This document shows positions 44,469 to 52,787 of a stretch of 64,000 nucleotides of DNA, one piece after another (the stretch's first letter is position 1; each line of letters starts with the position of its first letter). This DNA is from Flavobacterium sp. 83 (GTDB taxonomy: Bacteria; Bacteroidota; Bacteroidia; Flavobacteriales; Flavobacteriaceae), in NCBI RefSeq assembly GCF_000744835.1, contig NZ_JQMS01000001.1, positions 1,922,001-1,986,000 on the forward strand. The letters are read 5' to 3'. The translations under genes and the position numbers were made by a program. The notes below the pieces were generated by a model, which saw only the letters and a list, made by a program, of their open reading frames with translations, made no database searches and was not told the origin of the DNA.

Positions 44469-44486
44469 AATTATATGTATTTAAAA

Positions 44487-44505
44487 GTAATAAAAAATGT
44501 TACAG
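44487..44505. promoter_or_regulatory. Putative Rrf2 operator O2
   Basis: AGTAATAAAAAATGTTACA, which agrees with the O1 site at 44935-44953 in 16 of 19 positions and keeps the GTAA/TTAC half-sites. It lies 18 bases before the start of the NmrA-like gene, between the two genes of the pair. Confidence 0.65.
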
Positions 44506-44524
44506 TTTAATTCAAAAAAATAGT

Positions 44525-44932
44525 TTAAAATTTATTCGAAAAATCTTCCAATGAAATGCCGCTTAATTGCAAGCTGATTTTTTCGTTGATGTTTTCATAT
44601 AAATTTTCTAAATTTTCATTGATTTTGTTTCCTACAAGGCAATCTGGATTGGGTTTGTTTTTTGAGAAACCTAAATTTACCGTGTCAAAAGTCATTTTAA
44701 AAATGGCGTCTAGTGAAATACTTGAAGCAGATTTCAGCAGTTTCGTTCCTCCATTTTTACCTTCTTTACTTTCTACAATATTATTTTTCTTCAGATTTGC
44801 TATTTCCTTTCGTACTAAAACTGGATGTAAATTCATGCTTCCCGCTATAAATTCAGAAGATAAATAGTCCTCTGGAAATTTAGAAAGTAAAGTAAGGATA
44901 TGGATTGTTATTGCAAATTTACCTGAAATCAT
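44525..44932 (-). CDS. Rrf2 family transcriptional regulator (YwnA type)
   Basis: 135 residues. The winged-helix DNA-binding domain covers ITIHILTLLSKFPEDYLSSEFIAGSMNLHPVLVRKEIANL (quoted in part, about 8-48), followed by the GKNGGTKLL wing. Of the Fe-S-type Cys triad only one Cys is present (Cys98 in NPDCLVG), so it is not an IscR/NsrR-type cluster sensor but probably a single-thiol sensor. It lies 56 bases upstream of the NmrA-like gene on the same strand. A 19-base palindrome overlaps its own transcription start, indicating autoregulation. Confidence 0.93.
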   Translation of the reverse strand: MISGKFAITIHILTLLSKFPEDYLSSEFIAGSMNLHPVLVRKEIANLKKNNIVESKEGKNGGTKLLKSASSISLDAIFKMTFDTVNLGFSKNKPNPDCLVGNKINENLENLYENINEKISLQLSGISLEDFSNKF

Positions 44933-44934
44933 AC

Positions 44935-44953
44935 TGTAATAAAATATATTACA
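44935..44953. promoter_or_regulatory. Putative Rrf2 operator O1
   Basis: TGTAATAAAATATATTACA, a palindrome with 8 of 9 pairs around a central A. It directly overlaps the expected transcription start, next to the -7 element (44952-44959), and ends 2 bases before the start codon. This is a classical repressor position. Confidence 0.75.
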
Positions 44954-44981
44954 AATTTACAAATAAAATTGAAATCAGCAA
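44952..44981 (-). promoter_or_regulatory. Promoter of the rrf2 gene (TTG-N19-TAAATTTG)
   Basis: On the minus strand TTG (44979-44981) and TAAATTTG (44952-44959) are 19 bases apart, a full match to consensus. Confidence 0.8.
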
Positions 44982-45044
44982 GTTTTTTACATAATGAAAA
45001 AGCAAAATGGTAATTTCCTTTTTTTTCTAAATAAATTTAAATAG

Positions 45045-45052
45045 TATTTTTG
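45045..45052 (+). promoter_or_regulatory. -7 promoter element of the AEC gene (TATTTTTG)
   Basis: Perfect TAnnTTTG 16 bases before the start codon; no clear -33. Confidence 0.45.
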
Positions 45053-45068
45053 CATTTAATTCTACATT

Positions 45069-45980
45069 ATGAATAACATTATCCTAATCTTCGTTTGTCT
45101 GTTTCTTGGAATCGCATTGCAAAAAGTGAAACGTTTTCCGTCTAATACCTTCAAGATTTTAAATAATGTGGTTATTTATATTTGTCTTCCTGCTTTGGCC
45201 TTGTATTATATCCCTAAAATTGAGTGGGATAATAAGCTGCTTTTTCCTATTGGTGTTACTTGGATTGGATTTACGGTTTCGTATTTCTTTTTTAGCTTTT
45301 TAGGGAATAGATTTGGATGGTCAAAAAAGCTTACGGGTTGTTTGATTATAACAGCCGGTTTGGGAAATACTTCCTTTTTAGGTTTCCCCATAATTCAAGC
45401 TTTGTACGGTGAAGAAGGTTTAAAAACTGCCATTCTGGTTGATCAGCCTGGTACTTTTGTAGTGCTTTCCACCTTAGGAATTCTTGTGGCTACTTTATTC
45501 TCTAGTGGAAGTCCAAATGGATTTCATATTGCAAAGAAAATATTGTTCTTTCCTCCATTTATCACTTTTCTGTTGGCTTGTTTAATGAATGTATTCGATT
45601 TTGATTTCCACGAATATATTCAGTTTGGTTTGCAAAAAGTGGGAAGTGTGATGACTCCTTTGGCGATGCTTTCTGTTGGATTGCAATTGCGATTTGATAG
45701 GAAAAGCCAACATTGGAAATTTTTGGGATTAGGACTTTTGTATAAATTATTAGTGACTCCGGCGCTGATCTATTTATTGTATGTCGTAATTTTGCAACAG
45801 CATTCAAAACCAATTCAGGTATCCATCATGGAAGCGGCTATGGCCCCAATGATTACAGCAAGTATTTTGGCTACTTCTCATGGTTTAAAACCCAGATTGA
45901 GTAGTATGATGATTGGTTTTGGAATACCATTGTCATTTGTCACATTGATTTTTTGGTATTTCGTTGCACAATTTATTTAA
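45069..45980 (+). CDS. AEC family transporter (auxin efflux carrier type)
   Basis: 303 residues and about ten membrane helices in two five-helix halves with the unwound crossing motif in ITAGLGNTSFLGFPIIQALYG (quoted as GLGNTSFLGFPII) and the late MAPMITASILATSHGL. Family members carry small organic anions such as malate, malonate or auxins, driven by the membrane potential. The substrate is unknown. The MFS gene follows after 25 bases on the same strand. Confidence 0.92.
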   Translation: MNNIILIFVCLFLGIALQKVKRFPSNTFKILNNVVIYICLPALALYYIPKIEWDNKLLFPIGVTWIGFTVSYFFFSFLGNRFGWSKKLTGCLIITAGLGNTSFLGFPIIQALYGEEGLKTAILVDQPGTFVVLSTLGILVATLFSSGSPNGFHIAKKILFFPPFITFLLACLMNVFDFDFHEYIQFGLQKVGSVMTPLAMLSVGLQLRFDRKSQHWKFLGLGLLYKLLVTPALIYLLYVVILQQHSKPIQVSIMEAAMAPMITASILATSHGLKPRLSSMMIGFGIPLSFVTLIFWYFVAQFI

Positions 45981-46005
45981 TTTAGATCTTTTTTACAATT
46001 CGAAT

Positions 46006-47232
46006 ATGAATATTTCTTCAGAGACTACATCACAAACCATCAACGCTCCAATCGTTCAAAAAACAGTATATTCGGTGTTGTTTTCAATAGCTTTCGCTCA
46101 TTTGTTAAACGACTTAATGCAATCCGTTATTCCTTCGACCTATCCAATTTTAAAAGAAAATTTTAATCTTAGTTTTACTCAAATTGGATTGATAACATTC
46201 GTTTTTCAGCTTACGGCTTCTATTCTGCAGCCTTTCATCGGTTTTTATACAGATAAATATCCAAAACCGTATTCTCTAGTAATTGCGATGTTATTTACAA
46301 TCACAGGATTAGGATTTTTATCGATTTCAACTTCTTTTTGGATGTTGTTGGTGTCAGTTGCATTTGTAGGAATTGGTTCTTCCATATTTCATCCCGAAGC
46401 GTCTCGTGTTGCTTATTTAGGTTCAGGAGGAAAGCGAGGTTTGGCACAATCTATTTTCCAGTTGGGAGGTAATTCAGGAAGTGCAATTGGTCCTTTATTA
46501 GTGGCACTGGTTGTTGCTCCTTTTGGACAATCAAATATAATATGGTTTGTAATAGTAGGTATTTTAGGAATCATTATTTTGTCCCAAATTGCGCTTTGGT
46601 ACCAAAACCATTTGAATCTTCGTGCTGCCAAAAAAATAGTAAATGAAGACGTTGCAGTTCCATTATCCAAAAGGAAAATTAATATTGCTTTAGCTGTTTT
46701 ATTGTTGTTGATATTTTCCAAGTTTTTTTACATGGCGAGTATGTCAAGTTATTTTACATTTTATCTCATGCATAAATTTGGATTAACAGTACAAGAATCG
46801 CAGTTCCATTTGTTTCTTTTTTTAGCATCAGTTGCTGCAGGAACATTAATAGGTGGGCCTTTAGGAGATCGTTTTGGCAGAAAATATATCATTTGGATTT
46901 CGATACTTGGAGCAGCTCCATTCACTTTATTATTGCCTTATGCCGATTTGTTTTGGACAGGAGTATTATCAGTTATTATCGGAATTATTATTGCTTCAGC
47001 GTTTTCAGCAATTTTAGTTTTTGCACAAGAATTAATGCCAGGAAAAGTGGGGATGATTTCGGGACTGTTTTTTGGTTTTGCCTTTGGTATGGGAGGTTTA
47101 GGTTCGGCAATTTTGGGTTATGTTGCAGATCAAACCAGTATTGAATACGTTTATAAATTAAGTTCTTTTCTACCGCTGATTGGCGTTTTTACTTATTTCT
47201 TGCCCAATATGAAAAAGAATATTCCTTCTTAA
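46006..47232 (+). CDS. MFS transporter, fosmidomycin-resistance (Fsr) type
   Basis: 408 residues with 12 helices. Fsr-type features are AFAHLLNDLMQSVIPSTYPIL in helix 1, GIGSSIFHPEASRVAYL in helix 4, and the MFS loop GGPLGDRFGRKY between helices 8 and 9 in the second half. Such proteins are H+-driven exporters of small molecules, including fosmidomycin and other xenobiotics. The frame opens at 45964, inside the AEC gene, but the ATG at 46006 is preferred: homologues start at this point. It is followed by repeat copy B. Confidence 0.93.
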   Translation: MNISSETTSQTINAPIVQKTVYSVLFSIAFAHLLNDLMQSVIPSTYPILKENFNLSFTQIGLITFVFQLTASILQPFIGFYTDKYPKPYSLVIAMLFTITGLGFLSISTSFWMLLVSVAFVGIGSSIFHPEASRVAYLGSGGKRGLAQSIFQLGGNSGSAIGPLLVALVVAPFGQSNIIWFVIVGILGIIILSQIALWYQNHLNLRAAKKIVNEDVAVPLSKRKINIALAVLLLLIFSKFFYMASMSSYFTFYLMHKFGLTVQESQFHLFLFLASVAAGTLIGGPLGDRFGRKYIIWISILGAAPFTLLLPYADLFWTGVLSVIIGIIIASAFSAILVFAQELMPGKVGMISGLFFGFAFGMGGLGSAILGYVADQTSIEYVYKLSSFLPLIGVFTYFLPNMKKNIPS

Positions 47233-47246
47233 ACTATTTGTTTTTT

Positions 47247-47337
47247 GGAGCTTTTTCCCGCTATCCGTTGCAATCTTTATAACAGTAAACCTTCCAGAGT
47301 TTACTGCTATAAAGGATTTCCACTTTTATCGGGGCTA
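47247..47337 (+). repeat. Structured intergenic repeat, family 1 (copy B)
   Basis: 91 bases: GGAGCTTTTTCCCGC, then ATCCGTTGCAATC, a hairpin TATAACAGTAAAC / GTTTACTGCTATA (one mismatch), then GGATTTCCACTTTTATC and the end GGGGCTA. Located between the MFS and peroxiredoxin genes on their strand, 170 bases before the latter start. Confidence 0.92.
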
Positions 47338-47507
47338 GGGATTTTTGTCTTCTAGCTATTTTTGGATTGCTTAGATGATTCTTAATAACCATAAACACGT
47401 ACCGGCATCTTCTTTAATTTTTATTAGAACTTTAAGATTTGTTTTGATTTTTATTGCCCTTAATTCAATAACTTAGTTTATTAATAATCAATAAAAAAGA
47501 AATTAGT

Positions 47508-48146
47508 ATGGCATCATTACGATTAGGCGATATTGCTCCGGATTTCGAAGCAGAAACTACACAAGGAAAAATAAAATTTCACGAATGGCTGGGAGATTCT
47601 TGGGGCGTATTATTTTCGCATCCTGCTGATTTTACACCAGTTTGTACTACCGAATTAGGAACCGTAGCCAATTATTATCCTGAATTTGTAAAGAGAAATG
47701 TAAAAGTAATCGCATTAAGCGTTGACGGATTAGATTCTCATATGGAATGGATTAAAGATATTAATGAAACGCAAAACACAACGGTTAATTTTCCAATTAT
47801 AGCGGATGAAAATAAGCATGTTGCACAATTGTATGATATGATTCATCCCAATGCCAATGAAAGTTTTACAGTTCGTTCGGTTTTTATAATTGGGCCTGAC
47901 AAAAAAATAAAATTAACATTGACTTATCCAGCCTCTACAGGTAGGAATTTTGATGAATTACTGCGTGTAATTGATAGTTTACAGTTGACAGCTAATTATA
48001 GCGTAGCAACACCGGCAAACTGGAAAGATGGTGAGCGAGTGGTAATTTCAACAGCGGTAAAAGATGAAGATATCGCTGCTAAATTCCCAAAAGGATACGA
48101 AAGAGTAAAACCTTATTTGAGAATGACACCGCAACCTAATAAGTAA
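47508..48146 (+). CDS. 1-Cys peroxiredoxin (Prx6 type)
   Basis: 212 residues. The peroxidatic Cys46 is in FSHPADFTPVCTTELG; it is the only Cys of the protein, so the enzyme must be regenerated by an external thiol. The C-terminal extension with YPASTGRNFDEL and WKDGERVVI is the Prx6 signature. It detoxifies hydrogen peroxide and alkyl hydroperoxides. It is preceded by repeat copy B and followed by a strong terminator, and is thus a single-gene transcript. Confidence 0.96.
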   Translation: MASLRLGDIAPDFEAETTQGKIKFHEWLGDSWGVLFSHPADFTPVCTTELGTVANYYPEFVKRNVKVIALSVDGLDSHMEWIKDINETQNTTVNFPIIADENKHVAQLYDMIHPNANESFTVRSVFIIGPDKKIKLTLTYPASTGRNFDELLRVIDSLQLTANYSVATPANWKDGERVVISTAVKDEDIAAKFPKGYERVKPYLRMTPQPNK

Positions 48147-48174
48147 TTGTTTTTCTCGGATAAGACTTTACATG

Positions 48175-48210
48175 AAAAAGTGCAATGAAAACATATTCAT
48201 TGCACTTTTT
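48175..48210. terminator. Bidirectional intrinsic terminator
   Basis: Perfect 15-base stem AAAAAGTGCAATGAA / TTCATTGCACTTTTT with a 6-base loop, between the convergent peroxiredoxin and EamA genes. Confidence 0.93.
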
Positions 48211-48237
48211 TGTTTTTATAAAAGAAACTAAAAATAG

Positions 48238-49119
48238 TTACTTCTTATTGGTTATCAATAAACCGGTAATAATGATACCCATGCTTATAATTTGAGTGAT
48301 TACAATAGCCTGACCCAGAAAAAAATACGCTAAAATTCCACTGAACACTGGAATTAAATAATAGATTAATGCCGTTTTTGAAGTACCAATTAATCGGATT
48401 GCTTCGTTCCACAAATAATAGGAAACTAGCGAAGCAAATATGCCTACATAGCTAGTTGCCAATACGGTTTTAGTGTCGAAAATTACTTTTTTATAAAATA
48501 AATGTTCCCAAATATAAAAGGGAAATAGGAAAATGGTACCAATAACAAAAACGCTAAATAAAAATACTTTTGGGGTTAACTTATCTGGTTTTTGCCGAAC
48601 TAGTATCGTATAATAGGCAAAAAAGAAACAGGCCACAAGCATCAATAAATCTCCAATTGTAAAGTTGATATGTAGTAATGCTTCTAGAGACCCTTTGGTA
48701 ATAAGAACAAGAACTCCTGTAATTATTGTTATAATTCCAACTATTTTTATAGTGGATACTTTTTCTTTAAAAATAATTCTGGAGAGTACCACAATGAACA
48801 ACGGAATCGAAATGGCTATTAAAGATAAATTGACAGCGCTTGTTGTTTTTCCAGCAAAGTAAATCAGTGTGTTAAAAATAGTAATGCCTAATACTGCTGT
48901 GCCCATGAGATACCGAATGTGTTTCTTTATAATGGTGAAACTTTCGATGGTACTTTTAATTGCAAATGGAGCCAAGACGATACAAGCGATTGTCCAACGC
49001 CAAAAAGCCAGTCCAATAGGAGGAATGTGCCCTTTAATACCGCTGGCGATTACCATATTTACGGACCAAAGTAAAGTGGCTAATAAAGCGAAAAATGCTC
49101 CTTTAGTTTGATTGCTCAT
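48238..49119 (-). CDS. EamA/DMT family transporter
   Basis: 293 residues with ten predicted helices in two EamA repeats. Typical repeat segments are GLAFWRWTIACIVLAPF in the first half and SLVSYYLWNEAIRLIGTSKTALIYYLIPVFSGILAYFFLGQ (quoted in part) in the second. DMT proteins export metabolites or drugs; the substrate is unknown. It starts 5 bases after the nudK stop and is cotranscribed with it. Confidence 0.93.
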   Translation of the reverse strand: MSNQTKGAFFALLATLLWSVNMVIASGIKGHIPPIGLAFWRWTIACIVLAPFAIKSTIESFTIIKKHIRYLMGTAVLGITIFNTLIYFAGKTTSAVNLSLIAISIPLFIVVLSRIIFKEKVSTIKIVGIITIITGVLVLITKGSLEALLHINFTIGDLLMLVACFFFAYYTILVRQKPDKLTPKVFLFSVFVIGTIFLFPFYIWEHLFYKKVIFDTKTVLATSYVGIFASLVSYYLWNEAIRLIGTSKTALIYYLIPVFSGILAYFFLGQAIVITQIISMGIIITGLLITNKK

Positions 49120-49124
49120 TTAAA

Positions 49125-49706
49125 TTAAACTAGATTTTTTATTTTAGCGTATTGTAACAACATGATGGTTTTGGCGTCTTTTATTTCCCCAGATTCAATC
49201 ATGGCGTAAGCTTCGTCATAAGTCATTTCTAAGACATCTATATTTTCCTCTTCATGTTCGACTCCACCGCCATCACTGACTTTCATGGATTCATCATATT
49301 CTCCAACAAATAGATATAAAATTTCAGTTACTGCTCCAGGAGACATATAGGTTTCCATTATTTTAGTGACTTTTGTAAGGCGATATCCGGTTTCTTCTTC
49401 GGTTTCTCGAATGATGCATTGCTCCGGATGATCTTCGTCCAAAAGTCCTGCGCAAACCTCAATCATCATTCCTGTTTTATTTCCGTTAAGGTAACTTGGC
49501 AAGCGGAATTGTCTGGTTAGAATAACAGTTTTTTGTTGGGTGTTGTATAATAAAATGGCAGCACCGTTTCCTCGGTCATAAACTTCTCTTTTTTGGGTAA
49601 TCCAAGAGTCGTCTTTTTTTTGGTAATCAAAAGTTACTTTGTTTAAAAGGTACCAATTATCAGAAAGTAATTCGGTTTTTTGTATTTTAATGGTTGGATT
49701 TTTCAT
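49125..49706 (-). CDS. nudK: GDP-mannose hydrolase, NudK-type Nudix protein
   Basis: 193 residues. The Nudix box has EVCAGLLDEDHPEQ leading to RETEEETGY with all metal-binding Glu in place. GNGAAILLYNTQQKTVILTRQFRLP upstream and METYMSPGAVTEILYLF downstream are characteristic of NudK, which hydrolyses GDP-mannose and related sugar nucleotides. It is cotranscribed with the EamA gene that follows. Confidence 0.92.
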   Translation of the reverse strand: MKNPTIKIQKTELLSDNWYLLNKVTFDYQKKDDSWITQKREVYDRGNGAAILLYNTQQKTVILTRQFRLPSYLNGNKTGMMIEVCAGLLDEDHPEQCIIRETEEETGYRLTKVTKIMETYMSPGAVTEILYLFVGEYDESMKVSDGGGVEHEEENIDVLEMTYDEAYAMIESGEIKDAKTIMLLQYAKIKNLV

Positions 49707-49756
49707 TCGTTGGGAAGAGATTATGTAATGATTTTTGTTTTAAATTAAAGTGATTA

Positions 49757-50788
49757 TTATGGATTTCGAACTTTAGTAGTTAAGTTTTTATAAGTAGTTC
49801 CCCAATTATTGTTGTTGTTGTCATTTGGCATGCCAGCGGCAGTTAATAATGCATCTTTGTCATTTTCATCTTTTTTCCAAACCCAGCCGCAAATAGAAAG
49901 TCCTCTGTTGTAGATGATTTCTAAAAAAGATTGTGGATTCATTAATATTCCTGCATTCATTGGAGCACATTCACCAAATATAATAGGGATATTTTTATGC
50001 TCTAATTGCTGTAAACGATTGTTAATAGAAGAGTCGCTGTCTAGAAGCCATTTTTCATAAGCATGAATATCATAAATTATATTTGATTTATTTGCTAGAA
50101 ATTCAGTCCCTTTATTGATTAAGACACTTTCATCTTGACCTTGTTCTGCACAAGGAACTAAAACAATATTCTGATTGCCGGTATTTCGGATAGTTTCAAC
50201 CATTTCGTTCATGTCATTCATCCAGACTGCATCGGTATAGCCATCCGCACGATCAAATCGATAAGGTTCATTCCATACTTCAATCCAAACATCCGGTTGG
50301 TCTTTGAAGTACATTGCCCATGACTTCAGTTTTATTTTATAATCATTCCACCAAGTTGTTTGAGTAGGGTTTTTACCGGTAAACTCGGTTTCATTTTTTC
50401 CATCCCAACCAAAAGCACAAAGAATAGTAACTCGATTATTAATGCGATTACCGTCAATGATATTTTGTAGCGAATATAAATAAGCGCCATTGCTGTCTTT
50501 GATAGGATTTCCTTGCAGTTGTATTTCTTTTATATTGCCAATAAACTCTCTTGCAATATCAATATTCCAACTATTCATATCAGTACTGCCAGCACTAAAA
50601 ACATGAAAAGCATTAACCCCTAAAAGTTGGATGGGCTGGGTCTTTAAAAGTATTTTTGATCCAGATGTTGTGTATTTTTGAGAAGAATTATTTGGTATAG
50701 GCAGTTCGTCTTTCTTGCAAGAAAAGAAGGTATTTAAACTAGCAATTAGTAGCAGAGAAAGTAGAATAGTTTTACTTTTTAACATCAA
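49757..50788 (-). CDS. Glycoside hydrolase family 5-type lipoprotein
   Basis: 343 residues. Lipoprotein signal peptide with Cys24 (NTFFSC, then KKDELPIPNNSS), so it should be anchored to the outer membrane. The (beta/alpha)8 barrel has the acid/base Glu174 in IEVWNEPYRFD and the nucleophile Glu273 in IIFGECAPMN, as in GH5 cellulases and mannanases. There are no neighbouring SusC/SusD genes, so the target polysaccharide cannot be inferred. It forms a unit of its own between nudK and purA. Confidence 0.9.
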   Translation of the reverse strand: MMLKSKTILLSLLLIASLNTFFSCKKDELPIPNNSSQKYTTSGSKILLKTQPIQLLGVNAFHVFSAGSTDMNSWNIDIAREFIGNIKEIQLQGNPIKDSNGAYLYSLQNIIDGNRINNRVTILCAFGWDGKNETEFTGKNPTQTTWWNDYKIKLKSWAMYFKDQPDVWIEVWNEPYRFDRADGYTDAVWMNDMNEMVETIRNTGNQNIVLVPCAEQGQDESVLINKGTEFLANKSNIIYDIHAYEKWLLDSDSSINNRLQQLEHKNIPIIFGECAPMNAGILMNPQSFLEIIYNRGLSICGWVWKKDENDKDALLTAAGMPNDNNNNNWGTTYKNLTTKVRNP

Positions 50789-50839
50789 TGTAATTTGAGT
50801 TCCGTTATTTTCAAATAAGTATAAATGTAAGCTTTTTTC

Positions 50840-50871
50840 AAAAAAAAAACGCTCTGAATTTTCAGAGCGTT
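50840..50871 (-). terminator. Intrinsic terminator of purA
   Basis: On the minus strand AACGCTCTGA / TCAGAGCGTT around a 4-base loop and then a T run, 9 bases after the purA stop. Confidence 0.93.
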
Positions 50872-50879
50872 GAATAATC

Positions 50880-52151
50880 TTATTTTAAGATAGTTTGTTT
50901 TCTATCCGGTCCTACAGAAACAATTTTGATAGGAACTTCAACTTCCTTTTCAATGAATTCAATGTATTCTTTCAATTCAATTGGTAATTCATCGTAAGTT
51001 GTCATACCAGTTAAATCAGCTTGCCATCCTTTGAAATCTTGGTAAACTGGAGTTACATTTTCCGGCTCGATGTTATAAGGGAAGTGAGAGATGTTTTTTC
51101 CTTTATAATTATATTCTGTACACACTTTTAAAGTCTCAAATCCTGAAAGTACATCACCTTTCATCATCATCAGTTGTGTTACGCCATTAATTTGAACAGC
51201 ATATTTTAGTGCCACTAAATCTAGCCATCCACAACGTCTTTGTCTTCCTGTGACAGACCCAAATTCATTTCCTACACGTGCCATAGTTGCGCCATCTTCG
51301 TCAAAAAGTTCCGTTGGAAATGGACCACTTCCTACGCGTGTTACATAGGCTTTAAAAATTCCGTAAACTTCTTTTATTTTATTTGGAGCAATTCCTAAAC
51401 CAGTACAAGCACCGGCAGCAGTAGTATTTGATGAAGTTACAAATGGGTAGGTTCCAAAATCAACGTCTAATAATGAACCTTGAGCTCCTTCACATAATAT
51501 TGATTTACCTGCTTTTTGAGCTTGGTGTAAATATTCTTCACTATCAATAAAGTCTAACTTTTTTATATCTTCAATTGCTTCAAAGAATTCTTTTTCTAAT
51601 TCTTCCAAGTTGTATTGAATAGCAACATCGTAGAATTTAATCATCGCTTCATGCTTGTCTGCCAAAGCTCTGTAACGATCTGCAAAATCTTCTAATTCAA
51701 TATCACCTACACGAAGACCATTTCTTCCTGTTTTGTCCATATAAGTTGGACCAATTCCTTTTAATGTAGAACCAATTTTTGCTTTACCTTTAGAAGCTTC
51801 AGAAGCAGCGTCTAATAAACGGTGTGTTGGTAATATTAAATGTGCTTTTCTTGAAATGATTAATTTGCTTTTGATGTCTAAATTAAATTTCTCAAGACCT
51901 TCAATTTCTTTTTGAAAAACTACAGGATCTATTACAACTCCGTTTCCAATGATGTTTATAGCTGTTTTATGAAAAATACCAGAAGGAATAGTTCTAAGAA
52001 CATGTTTTATTCCGTCAAATTCCAAAGTGTGTCCTGCATTTGGGCCACCTTGAAAACGAGCAATAATATCATAATTTGAAGTAAGAACATCAACAATTTT
52101 TCCTTTTCCTTCATCTCCCCATTGTAATCCTAGTAATAAATCTGCGGTCAT
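50880..52151 (-). CDS. purA: Adenylosuccinate synthetase
   Basis: First committed step from IMP to AMP, using GTP. 423 residues. The GTP-binding loop GLQWGDEGKGK is at 8-18, GPNAGHT near 37-43, and the base-recognition end region has the SVGPDRKQTI segment. The length is normal. Fur is 60 bases upstream, spoT further upstream, all on the minus strand, an order I recall as common in flavobacteria. Confidence 0.97.
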   Translation of the reverse strand: MTADLLLGLQWGDEGKGKIVDVLTSNYDIIARFQGGPNAGHTLEFDGIKHVLRTIPSGIFHKTAINIIGNGVVIDPVVFQKEIEGLEKFNLDIKSKLIISRKAHLILPTHRLLDAASEASKGKAKIGSTLKGIGPTYMDKTGRNGLRVGDIELEDFADRYRALADKHEAMIKFYDVAIQYNLEELEKEFFEAIEDIKKLDFIDSEEYLHQAQKAGKSILCEGAQGSLLDVDFGTYPFVTSSNTTAAGACTGLGIAPNKIKEVYGIFKAYVTRVGSGPFPTELFDEDGATMARVGNEFGSVTGRQRRCGWLDLVALKYAVQINGVTQLMMMKGDVLSGFETLKVCTEYNYKGKNISHFPYNIEPENVTPVYQDFKGWQADLTGMTTYDELPIELKEYIEFIEKEVEVPIKIVSVGPDRKQTILK

Positions 52152-52211
52152 TCTATGTGTTTTATTTGTAGTTAGTTTTATATTTATGGGACAACTAATA
52201 AGTTATCGGTA

Positions 52212-52667
52212 TTATTTTTGCTTTTTTATTCCGTATAGATATAAAGAATGATTGGTAATTTCTATGTCAAATATTTCTTCGATTGTCTTTTTAATACTTT
52301 GGATTCTTGGATCACAAAACTCAATTACTTCTCCAGTATCCGTCATAATAATATGATCGTGCTGTTTATCAAAGTATGATTTTTCGTAGTGTGCTTGATT
52401 TTGTCCAAATTGATGTTTTCGAACCAATGCACAATCTAATAATAATTCAATAGTATTGTAAAGAGTTGCTCTACTGACGCGATAGTTCTTGTTTTTCATT
52501 TTAATGTAAAGATTTTCTACATCAAAATGCTCTTCGCTATCGTATATTTCCTGAAGGATAGCATAACGTTCAGGAGTTTTGCGATGTCCTTTTTTTTCAA
52601 GATACATTGTAAAAACATTTTTTACAATTTCTTGGTTTTTAGTATTATCTGTGGAAATGAGTGTCAT
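52212..52667 (-). CDS. Fur family transcriptional regulator
   Basis: 151 residues. The N-terminal winged helix ([33 protein letters not shown]) and a C-terminal dimer domain with the metal site [17 protein letters not shown] are present. The two CxxC pairs that hold structural zinc in Fur and PerR of other phyla are missing. It may respond to iron, peroxide or zinc; with no operator recognisable, the signal stays open. It lies between spoT and purA. Confidence 0.92.
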   Translation of the reverse strand: MTLISTDNTKNQEIVKNVFTMYLEKKGHRKTPERYAILQEIYDSEEHFDVENLYIKMKNKNYRVSRATLYNTIELLLDCALVRKHQFGQNQAHYEKSYFDKQHDHIIMTDTGEVIEFCDPRIQSIKKTIEEIFDIEITNHSLYLYGIKKQK

Positions 52668-52674
52668 ATGTGGG

Positions 52675-52682
52675 CAAAGATA
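52675..52682 (-). promoter_or_regulatory. -7 promoter element of the fur-type gene (TATCTTTG)
   Basis: Perfect TAnnTTTG on the minus strand, 7 bases before the start codon, so the leader would be nearly absent. No -33 element is evident; the region upstream is a repeated TTTAAAGT tract. Confidence 0.45.
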
Positions 52683-52787
52683 ATTTTTTTAGTTTAAAGT
52701 TTAAAGTTTCGGCTTTGTTTAGTTTTAAGTTTTTTTAGTTTCTAATTAAAAAACGGACAGATAGAAACAAAATTTTTCGAAACTTTT

